A stretch of DNA of 64,000 bases, taken from Symmetrospora coprosmae. Its lineage: Eukaryota; Basidiomycota; Cystobasidiomycetes; Symmetrosporaceae. The notes under the pieces were generated by a model that ran no database searches, was not told the DNA's origin, and saw only the letters and a program-made list of their open reading frames with translations. Both the position numbers and the translations under genes were made by a program. Shown here in pieces: positions 9,548 through 22,400 of this stretch. The stretch covers positions 496,001 through 560,000 of the forward strand of contig VUYT01000011.1 of the NCBI GenBank assembly GCA_008802785.1, in the 5' to 3' direction. Within the stretch, counting starts at the first letter, position 1; each line of letters begins with the position of its first letter.

Positions 9548-11853
9548 CTATACGTGGCTGTAGAGGCCCTTGTCCTGGCGCTCCTTGGACATGGCAGCAA
9601 TGATGGCCGCTCCGACACCAGAACCGTCCTCTGCGTGGTACGTCTTGATGGTCTTTCCCTTGTCGCCAAAGATGTCGACGAGCGCCTCGTGGATCCGGTC
9701 TGCAAACTTGGGGTATTTCTGGCAGACCGACATTCCCACCTCCGATTCAGCATCTCTCTCACGGTCTCTCTGTCCCTTCTCGGAAGAGCGAGGGCATAAC
9801 CCACGTTGTACAGCGAGCCGTCGGTCGCGACGCCGCACCCGCCCTCCTCGAGGTACCCGCACTTGCTGACAATGGCCGCAATGCCGCACGCCGAGAGGCG
9901 CGCCGAGCGGGTCCCAATGAGCACGGCGAGCTTCTTGAAGAACTGGCGCTCCTCCGGCGTCGTCTCGATCCCAAAGAAGTGGCTGAACAGGCCAATGACA
10001 GTGAGCTGGTCGTCGGTGAAGTCGCTGCGTTCCGGCCAAGGGCGCTGTCATTTCAGTGTACTTCTGCATTAGTGACGGATGGAGATGAGGAGAAGGGACG
10101 CACGCCTCAATGAGCGACACAAAGGCCGTGTCGAACGAGAAAGGCTTCTCGAGCTTGTACGTGTTCTGCCCGAGGAAGAGGACGCCTTCCTCGATCATGT
10201 CCATCATGATGAGCCGGAACACCTCGCCCAGGTACAAGCCCGCAATCATCTTTTCAAAGAGCTGCTGCCCGGGCTTGTTGGACGTCTCGTCGATGTGCAG
10301 GTCCCACTTTGTGCGCGGGAGGTATTCCTTGGTGTCCGAGTCGAAGCTGCGAGTAGCGTGCACGAGGAAACGGTGTTTTAGCACGCTGCACCAGTTGCAG
10401 ACGCAGAATGTCAGGCGAGAGAGTGCCACTCACGCTCCCCACTCGCAGTTGATGGCAATCTCCGCATCGTCCGGAAGGTTGAGGTGCTTGATCTTGGGAA
10501 TGTTCTTGACCTTCTCGACGTAGGCGGCGTTGCAGCCCGTCCCGAAGATGATGCCCATCCGGGTGGACGGGTCGACATAGTGCGAGGCCATGAGCGTGCC
10601 CGTCGTATCGTTGATGAGCGCCGTGATCTTGACGGGGACATTGTTCTTGTCGAGCGACTTGCGGAACATGGCCACGACGTCCTCGCCCTCGACACCCTCG
10701 GCGCCGAAGCCTTTTGTCCAGCGGAGGAGCGTGCCGTGGTCGATCCTCTCCTGGCTGTGAGTGACGATATGCAACGTGTGACTCGCGTCAGTACGTGCGC
10801 ACGAGTCGTATGCTGAGCGATAGTTGAATCGAGCGAGCACTTACATGCACGGGTACGAGAAGGTAAAGCCCAGTGCAATGTCCTTGTCGAGCAGGACCGA
10901 GCCGTCCTCGTTCTCATAGTGGTCCTTGATGAACGAGGCGAGGCACTCTGCGCAAAAGTCAAAGAGCGCCTGGCCGTCGCCGAGCTTCTGCTCGTCCGTG
11001 AGGCGGTACTTGCTCTGGGTGATTGCAAACTTGCCCTCCCCCTCGAGCTCGACCTCGCACACGCGCAGGTTGGTCCCTCCGAGATCCACGGCGAGGTACG
11101 ACCCAGTCTCCTTGCCGCTCGGCCAGCCAAACACCCACGTGGGGATCATCGGCACCATCTGGTCTGTCTTCTCCAGGCCCTGCTCGAGCACGTCGATAAA
11201 GCCGTCCACGATCTTGCGCATGCGCTGCGGCGTCACCCGCAGCTCGCGCTCGCATTTCGCATACCACGTCTCGAGGTCCTTGGTCTCGGCGCCCGGGGCT
11301 GCTGCGCCGTCCTGGGTTCTGCGTGTGCGGTGTGCCAGGCACAAGTGAAGCGATCATCGCGGTTTATCGACGATGTAGACGGTGGTTGCCGAGCGAGGGT
11401 GAATGCAGGCCCAGGAACGCGGAGCCAAGGCGGAGACCGAGACGTCATTTTGAGGACAAGGGGCCGCAACGAGGACAGCGACGAGCAACGGGCAGCAGAT
11501 CAGCAGCAGATGCGTCGAGAGTGCATCAACATGGATGAGGATGTGCTCAATGTCAGCTTTTGCTCAGCCTCAACTCAATTGGCATTGAGGTCGCGCGCAA
11601 CGCACCTGGTGAAGCTCGCTCTGCTGGCCCTCCTGCTCATCCCAGGTTTCACGGACGCGCCATGGCTCTCCCTGCGCTGGCTGGCTGAGCCCTTCCTGTA
11701 GTTTCCCACAGGCTCCATGGCGACCATCCCTTCGTCGGCTTTGGCGTCGTCGAGGCTGCTCATCGTCATCATCTGCAGCCGCGACCCGAGCCCGCCAGAC
11801 GGGCGGCGGTTGCTCGCGGTCGACGCTCGGCGGGAGCTGCTGTTCGACGACAT
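9548..11853 (-). CDS. Hexokinase with Ser/Arg-rich N-terminal extension
   Basis: CDS complement(join(9548..9718,9805..10024,10104..10346,10434..10754,10845..11318,11606..11853)), 558 residues. It phosphorylates glucose and other hexoses with ATP in the cytosol, the first step of glycolysis. Visible motifs: the phosphate-binding loop LGGTNLR at about 162-168, GFTFSYPC followed by RWTKGF, INDTTGT, GTGCNAAY, NCEWGAF, and the C-terminal DGSLYNKYP and GSGVGAAI. Exons 2-6 are secure. Exon 1 (11606-11853) is inferred from an open frame with strong donor GTGCGT whose phase fits exon 2 across an unusually long 287-nt intron. It adds 82 residues with RRAS, RRES and RRAS, the RRxS form favoured by protein kinase A. 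Typical fungal hexokinases are about 480-500 residues. A shorter form starting nearer 11445 cannot be excluded. Confidence 0.9.
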
Positions 11854-12194
11854 GGCTGTCGATGTCTGGCTGTGTGTGCGCTGTGAGTGCTTCTCTGGTG
11901 TGCTGGTCGTCGACAATAACGAGTTGGTAGGATTCTGAGCGCCAAAGTGACAGACCCGCAAAAGCGGAGAGGCCTCCTCTGCGCCTCAACGTCACCACCG
12001 AAGGGGGGAGATGGACAAGGTGGCTCTTTGGCTGATACAGCCCCGAGGCATATTCACAATGTACAGTGTCACACGCAAATGCACATGCTCCATGACTCCC
12101 TGTTGTACTCTACACAATCCGCTCTACATAAATCGGGTAGTGCACGCAGCCAGCTCCAGGCTGAGTACCGGAGAAAGCTACCCAAGAGCCCCAT
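11854..12194. other. Intergenic region upstream of hexokinase
   Basis: About 340 bases: hexokinase promoter side plus the 3' flank of the WW-domain gene, both on the minus strand. I see nothing else in it. Confidence 0.5.
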
Positions 12195-13505
12195 CTAGAT
12201 CCACTCGTAGTCCCTCTGACGATATCTACCATGCTCCACCTGCGACGGCTGGGCAGAACGAGCGTCGTAGCTCCTTCTTTCGCGCACGCTTGCGACGACT
12301 CTCGGCTGGACCGGCTGCTTCGCCGACCCCACCACGAGCTGGACATCTCTGTCGTCAAGAAGGATCTCGCTGTCTCCGGTATCTCCGCTCTCTACCGACG
12401 ACAGGGACGCCTTTGTCCGATGACCTAGTTGATGCTGCTGCTGGTGCTGATGCTGCTGCTGCGAGCGGAGGGAGTTGAGCGACGTCGGCGACGGAGAGGG
12501 CGTAAGGAGGCCTGTCGAAGCTGCTCGAGCGTGCAAGTCGCCGCTCGAGCGCGCTCTTCGGTGGAGCTGCGCGTCGACCGTGCCAGTCCCCGCACCACTG
12601 TGACCATGTCCGCCAATGACGAGCGGAACAGGCCGTGGGCGTTTTAAGGTGACGGCCACCGGCAACGGGACGCGCTCCTCCTGTTCGTCCGAAGCGTACT
12701 GCTCGAACCCCGTGGGGCTCTTGCAGAACGCGTCCGCCGACGCGAACGACATGGCGCTGTCGCTCCTCTGCAGCAAGCCCGCTTTATTCGAGCCCCGCTC
12801 AGCGACAATCTTTGGAATGCTCATCCGCCGTTTTGTCTCGGCCGTCAGGCTCGCGGCGGCCGCGCTGAACTTGCGCCGCCGGGTCGCCATGGTGCTCTTG
12901 CCGCTGATTGAGCGCGCTGGATCGGGCGAAAGGGGTGGTGTGAGGGGTGGTGACGGGGGCAGAAAGGCGGTCTGGACGGGTGCTTGCGGCGGGTCTGGCG
13001 AGTAAGCCTGCTGCCGGCGCTGCCGGAGCTGGTGCTGTTGCTGCTGTCGAGGCGGAGATGCAGTCATGCTCGTCTTGGGAGGCAGAGGCGGCGGGATCTC
13101 TGCTACATCGTCCATCGGATTGAGGCAGCCGGAGCCAGTCGGGCCGAGCCGAGACGCCAGTCGACGCAGCAGCTGCGAACCTCTGGGTCAGAAATGCGCT
13201 CGCTCCATGTGAAGCGCTAGCAAGCTCACCGAGCGCTTCTTGGTGTCGTCCATGGAGACTTGCGAGGGTCGTCGATGTAGCATTGCCTGAGCTGCAGAGC
13301 GGAGGAGGTGCGGGAGAGCAAGTGGAGGAGAGGGCGCAAGCACCTGCCATCTGTCGAGCAGTCGCACAAACCAGGGCGGCTTGTCACCTTCTCGAGGTGG
13401 TGTCCCATCGCGACAGCTCCGGGTTTTTGCGACTTCTCGTTCGCACGCGAAGACCGACTGGTGGCGACGACGGCGTCCCCTTGTTGCGCAGCGTGCCGCC
13501 TTCAT
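12195..13505 (-). CDS. WW-domain protein with low-complexity tail
   Basis: CDS complement(join(12195..13182,13230..13291,13344..13505)), 403 residues. Splicing assembles one WW domain at about residues 43-70: KPPWFVRLLDRW from exon 1, then CYIDDPRKSPWTTP from exon 2. The two tryptophans are 23 apart, the aromatic CY lies between, and Pro is at +3, as in WW modules that bind proline-rich ligands. Soon after come the protein's own polyproline PPPLPPK and PPSPPLTPPLSP stretches. The rest is rich in Ser, Arg and Gln (Q runs from a CTG repeat) and ends in a basic/aromatic tail. Exon phases agree throughout. The start codon is the least certain part, because an upstream intron could shift it. The likely role is a cytosolic adaptor; no specific pathway is recognisable. 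Confidence 0.75.
12434..12463. repeat. Imperfect CTG/CAG triplet repeat (codes Gln/His run)
   Basis: About ten CTG-type triplets inside the last exon of the WW-domain gene, read on the minus strand as a Gln/His run. It is a likely length-variable site between strains. Confidence 0.6.
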
Positions 13506-14120
13506 TCATCAGGTCTCTCAGCCAGCGAGCGGAGACGCCACAAAGGATGCTCTGGAAGCGCGAGAGAGGCGAGAAGGAGCTCAGCCCAGGAACTCTCGAT
13601 GGATCTCAGAAGGACGCCGGCTGCGCTCCGACATGCCCGGGTAGAGCGGCATGGACGCGGCCGCGAATTCGCATCTGCGATGCATGCTATAATACTGTAT
13701 GCAATGCGCTCAGGCTGCTGGCGAGGCGAATGGCTTGCCTGGCAGGCCTCGCTCGAATTGGTCGAACCAAGAGGGCCGCCGTCGGCCTCCTCCCGACTCA
13801 GTTCGGCGTCAAGCGCGAGAGGGGACTGCAGCCACATGGGTGAAGGGATCACGAAGCACAGTGCTCTGCAGCCGTTAGTGGACATTGCGTCGCCACTATG
13901 TGCCATGTGACGCCTCGTGAGCAGGAGTTGGGGTCGGGAGTAGCGAGAACCTGCATGCACGAGTATGTCCACAGTCCCAGGCGGCTAAAACAGCGGCCCG
14001 TCCACCTTGAGCCAAACAATGACAGGCAACGCGAAGGTTGGCTCATGACAACTTCGCCATATCGATATATAGTGCCTCACGACATCTGATTTAGGCTTCG
14101 CCCGTCTCCGTCGAGGGGCC
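13506..14120. other. Divergent promoter region between WW-protein and P450 genes
   Basis: About 615 bases between two divergent starts. It contains a TATA-like box near the P450 end. The open frames here look spurious. Confidence 0.5.
14066..14072 (+). promoter_or_regulatory. TATA-like box upstream of P450
   Basis: TATATAG about 50 bp before the P450 start codon, in an otherwise GC-rich stretch. Position and sequence fit an inducible core promoter. Not verified. Confidence 0.4.
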
Positions 14121-16313
14121 ATGACCGCCGCGCAAGCGGACCTCAGCTGGACGCAAGCTGTCGTACAGGGAGGCCCGCAATTCGTTACCTCAATCCTCTT
14201 GGGGCTGCTGTCGGTGTTTGTCTTCAAGTTTTATCAGCACCGCCAGCGATGGCAGTCGCTCAGACTCCCCGGTCCTCCTCACCACTGGTTCTGGGGTCAC
14301 CTTCGCGTCATAGGGGAGCTCACAGAGGAAATCGATACGACTGTCGGGCCAGGCGCAAATGTTGACTACGTCAGCCTCAAGCTCGCAAAGCAGTATGGGA
14401 AGCTCGTGTACCTCGACCTCTGGCCGTTCAAGCGGCCCATGTGCATCGTGACCGACCCAGTCATTGCGGACGGATTGCTTCGGACAGATAATCTCCCGAA
14501 GGCTCTCGAAGTCATGCATCACAACTACGCCGTCCTCGGTCGGGAGTCCATTGTCGTTGCAGAGGTGCGCTTGTACCGATCAAACCATCCGCACCTCTTG
14601 CGGTGCCTGAGGCAGCTGAAACGTGCATACTCTGGGGCTATGCTGTGAATGCAGAGCACTCCTGCGGGCGTCAAACAGTGGAAGGAACTTCGTACCGCTC
14701 TCGCTCCTGGGTTCCGCAAGGTGAGAGAGTGTCGAGCTGACATGTCCGATACTAGGGATTTGCCGGACAGCAGAAGGCTCACCCTCCTACCTTGGTCTGC
14801 ACAGAGCTACCTGGAGCAGCATTGGGCCGGGAGCATCGTCGCCGAAGTGGATAAGATGACCGAGCGTCTCATCGGGTACGCTTCGAGCGGACAAGATGTC
14901 AAGCTCTTGCAGGAAATGATTGTCAGCATCGGTCCCAGCTGGTGCAGGCACCTATGGAGGCAAGAGCACGACGGCTGACATCCCTTCCGTTGCTAGGACA
15001 CGACAGCCGACATCATCCTCAATGTCACGCTCGGCGCCCGCGACCCTGCTTTTCGGAAGCGGATCATGGCCATCGTGGACCAGCAGATTGCGCATGGCGG
15101 AACCGCGAACCTCGCCGTGCCGTTATTGGACGATCTGAATCCATTCAGGCAGTACTTTGCGTGGAGCAAGAACCGGTGAGGGCTGTTCTGGGATCTTGAC
15201 TGTGTCAAATGCGCTGACCTTGTAAGCGCGCGAGTCGTTTTCGTGCTTGTAGACAGATGGCTAGCGAGTACAGGGACATTATCGACGAGCACATCCGCGC
15301 TCGAGACGACGGCACGTTGGTTCAGAAAGAGAAGAAGGACATGCTGGATTTCATGCTACTCGATGGCAAGACGCCATCCCGAGCCGTCCTCCTGTCGCAG
15401 ATTGGCACATTTGTCTTCGCCGGACACGACACGACTGCTTCTACGCGTAGGTGCCTTCTGTGCCTGAGCAGATCCGCGCCTGATTCATCACTGACTCCTG
15501 CTCACTGTCTGCGATAGTGTCCTGGGCTTTCTACCATCTCGCACTCTCGCCAGAGATCGCCGCAAAAGCTCGACACGAAGTGGTCGCCACTTTCGGCACG
15601 GACATCGACGCAATCTCTGCGCAGGTTGCCGCCAACCCGCAGATCCTGAACGAGCTGAACTACATCAATGCCATCAGCAAGGAGGCCTTACGAATGTACC
15701 CACCCGCTTCGAGTGTAAGAACCGGTCCGGACGATTACATCATGAAGAATGGCGATGGAAGATATCCCCTTGCTGGGTGTTTCGCGTGGATCGCCCACTT
15801 TGCCATGCATCGACTTCCGGAACATTGGGACGAGCCCGACGTCTTCAAACCTGAGCGCTGGCTTGACGAGAGGGGAGGCAGCATTCCCACCCCATCCGCA
15901 TTCATGCCGTTCAGCAAAGGTGAACCGAGCAAATTCGACCGACCTCATCGATGAGATCTGCTGGATCTTTGCTGACCGTGCTTCCAATGATACGATGATG
16001 GCAGGCCCCAAGAATTGCATCGGTCTGGAGCTCGCGCTCATGGAGCAGCGTATTATCCTGGCCACGGTCGCAAGTTTCTGCCATTTACGATCCACAAAGT
16101 CCACGCTGACAGCATGGAAACGCACAGGTCTGCAAGTTTGACTTCACATATATGGCTGAAGCCGCACCTTACCAGTCCTTCAAAGTCACGGTGAGCGGCG
16201 TGACGCACAGCCGGCTGGGTGATGCAATATTGACGCGCTGTTTTTGGCGACTCTACCAGACGCGCCCATTCAACATGATCCCCATGCGAGTCAGCTTGCG
16301 GAAGAGCGTTTAA
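14121..16313 (+). CDS. Cytochrome P450 monooxygenase
   Basis: CDS join(14121..14564,14655..14720,14805..14921,14997..15175,15253..15446,15518..15919,16005..16066,16128..16190,16260..16313), 526 residues, nine exons. A haem-thiolate oxygenase, it would insert one oxygen atom into an organic substrate using electrons from P450 reductase at the ER. Visible features: N-terminal membrane anchor at about 20-38, Pro-rich hinge LPGPP, I-helix AGHDTT at 325-330, ExxR (EALR) at 389-392, FKPERW, and the haem loop FSKGPKNCIG with Cys472 as iron ligand. The C-terminal beta sheet (TRPFNMIPMRVSLR) is intact. Family and substrate cannot be fixed by eye; fatty-acid or xenobiotic oxidation are both possible. 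The 3' end is only 95 bp from the convergent neighbour. Confidence 0.92.
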
Positions 16314-16408
16314 CGAAGCAAGCAGCTCTACTTTCGACAGTTTTGACATGAAAGGTGACTACGATGTGGCCCCAGCAAGCAGTGTGATGAGAAATGCGAA
16401 TAATGACC

Positions 16409-19400
16409 CTAGAACCGAGCCCGCTTGTTCGGTGTGCCCGTCTCAATTGCCTCTGCCTTACGCTTCGACGGCGGCATGCTCCGAATAGCATCCAGCGAGC
16501 TCTCCTGCTCGAGCGTCTGGAACAGATCCACCCGCGCTTTCACCTTGCTGCCACGGATGCTGAGGTTGACCTGGCTTTCATTCATCTCCCTCGTGAGATC
16601 GTGGAGAGAGGGATAGAGGCTGGTGCTTGGGCGATCGTACGGATGAATGGTGGAGCGAAGCGAGCCTTGCTCACTGACAGTCGAGCGCAGCGGGTGAGAT
16701 GCTGTCCGTGCTTGACGAGCCGAGGAAGATGTGGATCCCGTAGTAGAGACGTAAGATGCACTGTCTCGCTCGGACGATGCCGGCGGTTCGGCGCTCCGGA
16801 ACTTGCGCGGCAGAATGCGTCCAAGCGCCCCGGGAAGCAGCGTGTGGAACGAGGAGTCGTTGCCGAGAAATGAAGTCAGGCTCTCCCTACTGTCGTCGCC
16901 GTCCGGCAGCATGCGCATATCTTGATGAGCGAAAAAGTCTGACGGCGCACGCGACTGGGCAGAGCTCGCAAAGCTCGCTGACCTTTCTCGCCGCGAGCGC
17001 TCGCTCAGCCCCTTCTGCTCTTTGCGGACGAGGAGGGCTTGCACGCGGGCTTCGAGCTTGTCCCTGATGGCAGAAGGTGAATGCACATCAGTATCTGACG
17101 AGCTCTCGCAGCGGGCTTCCGGACTCACAAATGCCATTCCAGGGCGCAATCTGCCTCGCTGAGCTCCTCGGCCTCGAGATATAGACGAACAACCTCCTTC
17201 ACCTCGAACGGCTCTCGCGTCCGAGCTGTTCTTCGCCGCTCATCGATGAAGCATTGCTCCAGTGTGCGCCAGTCGTGCCGAGTCCAGCTATGTGGGCGTA
17301 CGGAAGGGTGCTCCCGCACGAATCGACGGACAGACAGATTTGGTGCCGATGCCCGTTGGGTTACCTCGGAGACATGGTTCCTGTCCATGCCAGTGTCGTC
17401 GAAGGCTGCTATGAAGCCTAGCTGCGGACTGATCTGCTCCACCTTGGGAACCACTTGCAGCACCTCGCTTTCGGCCATCTTGAGCAGCTCGTCGAGTGCC
17501 ATATCGCCAGCTTCCGAGTCTCCGCTTGTAGGCCGCTCGTATTGCGCTAGCAGCTGAGGCGATCGCTCCCTGATCCAACGGTGATGCTTCGTGAGCAAGG
17601 CCGCTGCTCTCGCCGCCATCTTCGGATTGGCGCTGGAGACCTGAACGACCGCTGATGACCCGTTACTGACAGCGGAGCCGGAGCGTGCACGCATGGCCGC
17701 TGAATGCGAAGATCGCGCAGGCGAAGGGATGACTGCTGTGCGTTTGGGATTAGGTGTACTGGTTGTCTGCAATATCGCCGACCCTGATGCCGGGACTGGC
17801 GTAGGAATAGGTGACTCGTCGAGGGGAGTGGCGATGGCAACTCGCTTTGCCCTAAGGCTCGCTCGCCTGGGTCCGGAGCGAGCAAAGGCGCCAAGAGGCG
17901 GAGGCACGAGTTCAGTCCTTGGCCTCGCCTCGTCCATGGTGAGCGAAGAATTGCCAGCAGCCGTGGTGCTGAGGACGGAAGTATCGACGACAGAGGCGTT
18001 TGAGGCTGTGGAATCGTAATGCCATGATCAATGACTGCCCCGGAAGTCCAGTCTGTGTGGCTCACCTCCGTCTGCCTCCGTCTCTACAAGGCTGTTGGCG
18101 GAACCATTCGCTGCCGCTTCGGTCGAAGCGTCGCCCTCTGTGGCGACGAGCACTACTTCGTTGTCTGCGGCAACAGGCCTACCTTTAGCTTACTGCGGAT
18201 GCGCTCGAAATGATCCAGGCAACCTCACCTTCACCAGAATCGCCGACTAGGCTTCCGCGCTCGACAAAGACCGACTCATCATTGCCCTCGCTGGCGGCGG
18301 CGGCAACCGACGCATCCACCGCCAGGGAGTCCGCTTCCTCCTGCGCTGCATCAGACCGAGCATAGCTGCCGGCTTCGCTCAAGTTGGAATGCGGCTGTTC
18401 AGCCTCGCTATTCTCGACATGTTTAGTCGGTGCCATGACACCGGGCGAAGGCACGCCTTGCAAGGATGAAGCGTGGGAGGACGACGAGGACCGTCGCCGC
18501 CGATGTGCAGGTGTAGATGATTGGATGGCCCGGCCTGCCTTCTGTGGCGACAGTATCAACGCGCCCAGCAGCTTAGCTGGCGTCGAGGTCGGGATCGCCT
18601 GCAAAGCTCGCTGTAGCACGTCTCGCCCGGCGGTCCACCTCGACGGAGAACTGCTTTTCGTTACAGTGACGGGCTTGGCTTTCGTCTTGCGTCCTGCAGA
18701 GGAAGATGACGAAGACGAAGAGGAGAGCACGCTCTCCGACCGCCTGTACCGCTCGTCGTCTTCGCGCTTCTTGGCAGCTGCAGTTGCTGCCATCTGCTTC
18801 GTCGGAGAAGGTCGCACTAGCTCGTCATCGCTCTCTTCGTCATCCCCGCTACTCGAGTCCAGCGCCTCAAAGCTATGCCGGCTAATAGACGCGGCCACGG
18901 ACATGGGAGACGAGTCGAGAGCACCCATCTCGGCGAACGAGAGCTTGCGCGCCGTCGAGGGTGCTTTGCGTGGTGTGCCTTGAGTACGACTTCGCACGCT
19001 TCTAGCGCTGGCGGTTGAGCGCGATGTCGAGCGCGCCCGGCGGACAGTGACGTTGGGCGACAGCTGCGGGTCTTCGAGCGGAAGAAGCGGTCGCCGCGGC
19101 GCTGGGGATGCAGGTACCGTTGGCCGAGCCATTGGAGAGCGGGAGCGCACAGCTGGCGACTTTGACAAGCTCCGTGAGCGCGAAAGTGACCTCTCCACCT
19201 GTAAGGCTTCTTCATCCGAATCTGTGTCTGTAGCGTCTGGTTCGTCCTCCTTTGGTCGACCAGGGTGCGTCTGCACAGTAGTGGCCTGCGTAGGCACCTC
19301 CGCGATTGTTTGTTGTGCCTCGCTGCTGCGTCGCGGCTGTGCAGCGTTCGCGACTCCGTCCACACCGGTACCCTTCGCTCTCAGCTCTCGCACAATACCC

Positions 19401-22400
19401 GCCAAGAGGATAGTATCAGCGATAAGTGCTGGCGGTCCCAATCGCGCCGTGTCTGGTGAGCCAGCTTCGACCTCGCTTGCGGCTCCCTTGCCTACTTTAC
19501 ATCCCTCCTCTTCTTCCTCCTTGACGGGTGATGCAATCGCGGACATCATCCTGCGCGCAGCGGTATCAAGGTTTTGCTGCTCTACGCTCAGACTTACCCT
19601 GTACTGCCGGAGTCGGTTGAGAATCGGCGTTGCACTATCTCTGATCCGAGTTCGCGCGGGCGTCCCTGTAGCAGCGGAGTCGGGTAGAGGCTGGCGCGGC
19701 GTCGTGCTCTCGTGTACCGAACCCACCGGCTGGAATGGCGACGGCGGAACGCTAGGGCTTCGACTAGCCCTGCGAAGTCCATGATGGGTCTCACCTCGTG
19801 CCCGCGCTTCTAGCAGCTGGTGAATCGACGAAGGCATGAAAGCGCCAGGTGATGCCGTAGTGCTGACCTTGGCTGGCGATAAAGACTTGGATGCTCGGGC
19901 TGCGGCGGCGAGCGGTGTCTGCGGCTGAGTGTGTGGCGGCAATGACTGCCCAACAGGGTCGTCGAGTCGCCTGCTAGCTGGTCTCGGAGAGAGACTGGCC
20001 AGTCGTGCAGTTAGCGACTGCAACGTTGGGATGGGTTCAGCTGGGGAACGAGGCGCTTCCGATGCTGCTCCAAGATCGGCAACGCTGCGCTTGCTGGCGG
20101 ATGCCTCTTGAGACTTGGTAGGAAACGGGCTCGGCGAGCGGGTGGCTCGCGCCCTCTGACCGGGAGAAGCAGTCTTTCCCGGTTGCGGTGAAGCTTGGCG
20201 AGACAGAGCTGCCGACAAGGATCGCGTCTCCCGAGCGAGAGGTGCCGGCGACGTGGGCGCTCCGTCTGTGACGCTGCCGTGTCTGTTCTCTCGGGGAATA
20301 GAGACAAGACGATTCTCGTCCGCCGCAGCAGACAAGACGATAGCAGGCGATGGAGAACGCAGCTTGGTTGGCGTAAAGCGAGGCAGTCCGGGCCTCTGCG
20401 CCGAGAAAAGCTGAGCGGGCGAGAGATGTGCAAGCGGGGACGGCGAGCGGCGGCGGGCTGCCGATGGAGTCGTCGCTCCTGTCTCCGCCTTCGCCAGAGT
20501 GTCCGGACGAGGAGACGAGGTTAGCGTGGACGGCAAGTTGAGCGTCGGCATTGGTCGATCTTGCTCTGCGGGAGAGCCGAAAGCGGGAGATCCCAGCAGA
20601 TGCATTTCGTCGGCCGCACCAGTTTGATAGGAAGATGCTGCCGGCGTGACTGAGCGAGTGGATTTCAGTGGGCGATGGGGCGACGAGGTGATTGGTATAG
20701 AGCTGTCCGTGAAAGCTGGCGTAGCTTCGCGAGACTGTAGACAAGCAGTCATGAAGTTGGGCGAGACAGCCGCAGCGGCCGGCGATGGACTTCGGCGGAT
20801 TGCTGGCTGAGATAAGCGGGCCAAAGGTGCGGTGTTAGACGTTGCCAGAGCCGGAGGCACCGGGCTGACGACAACGCGCCGGGTCTGTACGCTACTCGGC
20901 ACAAAAGGCACTTCGTCCTCGACATCGGAGGATGTTTCCGTCTCGATGGGTACGGCAAAACCGTAGGCGGCTGTTGATAGGGGCGGGGGCGATGAGGGTG
21001 GAAGAGGAGAAGACCGAGCATCGGACTGGCGACCAGTCTCGTCTGCAGGGACCGCTGCCGCTTCTATCTTGCTCCGGGTTGATCCTGGGGGCTGATCGAG
21101 CGGTGCGTCCTCTGGCTCGGGCGACAATGCCATGTCGGGCTGCTGCATCTCCGACAGAAGAGCTCCCGACGGCTGCGCCACCGCATACTCAGCATCCTCC
21201 CCGGCCAAGGGTTCTGTCTCGTCTCCGTTACTAGATGCGGCGAAGCTGGACATGTCGATATCCTCTCCTTCCTCTTTCACCGACGAACCTCTGATCTCCT
21301 GATCATGAGCGGGTGTGGCGTCTGTCCGGCTGATCGCCTGATCCGCCGAGGGTGCAGGTGGACTAGCAGGTATCCTGCGTATACTTCGCTCAAACCCGTC
21401 GTCGGACGTGAACGTCGTGTTGGCAGGCTGCAGAGGCCTGCCGGGACTGTCTTCGACCATGGCTGAGGTATCTGCGGCGGCCGAAGTGTCGTGACTACTT
21501 TCAGCAGGGGCTTCACGAAACGATGGCGCCGGCGGTTGCTCAAGATCGCTACCGTCGTCTCCATCGCCGTCGTAATTGCCGAAGTCGTTATCGTGTGTGC
21601 CATCGGCAAACGAGACATCGGGAGCATGGAAGACTTCCCCGTCTGGGAAGGCACCGGTATCGAATTCTCCGTCACGATGATTGAGGCCTTCAGGATCCAC
21701 GCGGCGTCCGGGCGTGCCGTGTGCGCCACGTCGTTCGACCGCCAATCCGGCGCCTGCACCCCCCGAGTCGTCGTATGCCGGCTCGTCCCGCCGAAGCTGA
21801 TGGAGTCCTCCAAGGATGTTGCTCGTGCTCGCTTGCACGTTACTTCGATCATCTTCCTCCTCGTCCTCATCGCCATCCTCGCGGCTGTATTCTTTCTTGG
21901 TAGCCGCGAGCATCGAGAAGGCGACGCTTCGGCTCCTGCTGCGCTCGCGCTCGCGCTCCCTCTTCGGTATACACGCGCGGCTGACCTCATCCCACTCGAA
22001 CTCGCCCACGTTCGGCTTGCGCCGCTTGAGCTTGCCATTGGACCCAGTCGCGCGCGGGCGGAGGATGAAGCCCTCATCGGACGAGTACTTGCCCTCCGCG
22101 CTGCTGTACCTCGTCTCGTCCTGAGCGCCGTCATCCTCGTCCGAGCTGATGACATAGCGAGGAGGCGACGAGCGGATGAGCGTTTTCAAGCGAATTGGCT
22201 GCTTCGACGAATGCACCTGCCCGGCTCCAGCGGGGACTACAGACATTGTACGCGCCCGCGACTGCCGGGCGGCGGTAGACGCGAGAGGCAGCTCGTGGTC
22301 GTTGCTCGGGGTTCGCGGAAGGACCCCTTTCGCGAGCGATGTCATGTCGGCCGTCACATCTGCCGCTTTCCGCTCTGCGCGAGACGTCGCTGCCCGCGCT

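Noticed and set aside
17125-17937. Separate 270-residue gene
   Set aside because: Upstream exons with matching phases connect it to the long frame at 18229-23143; a separate start is less likely, though not excluded.
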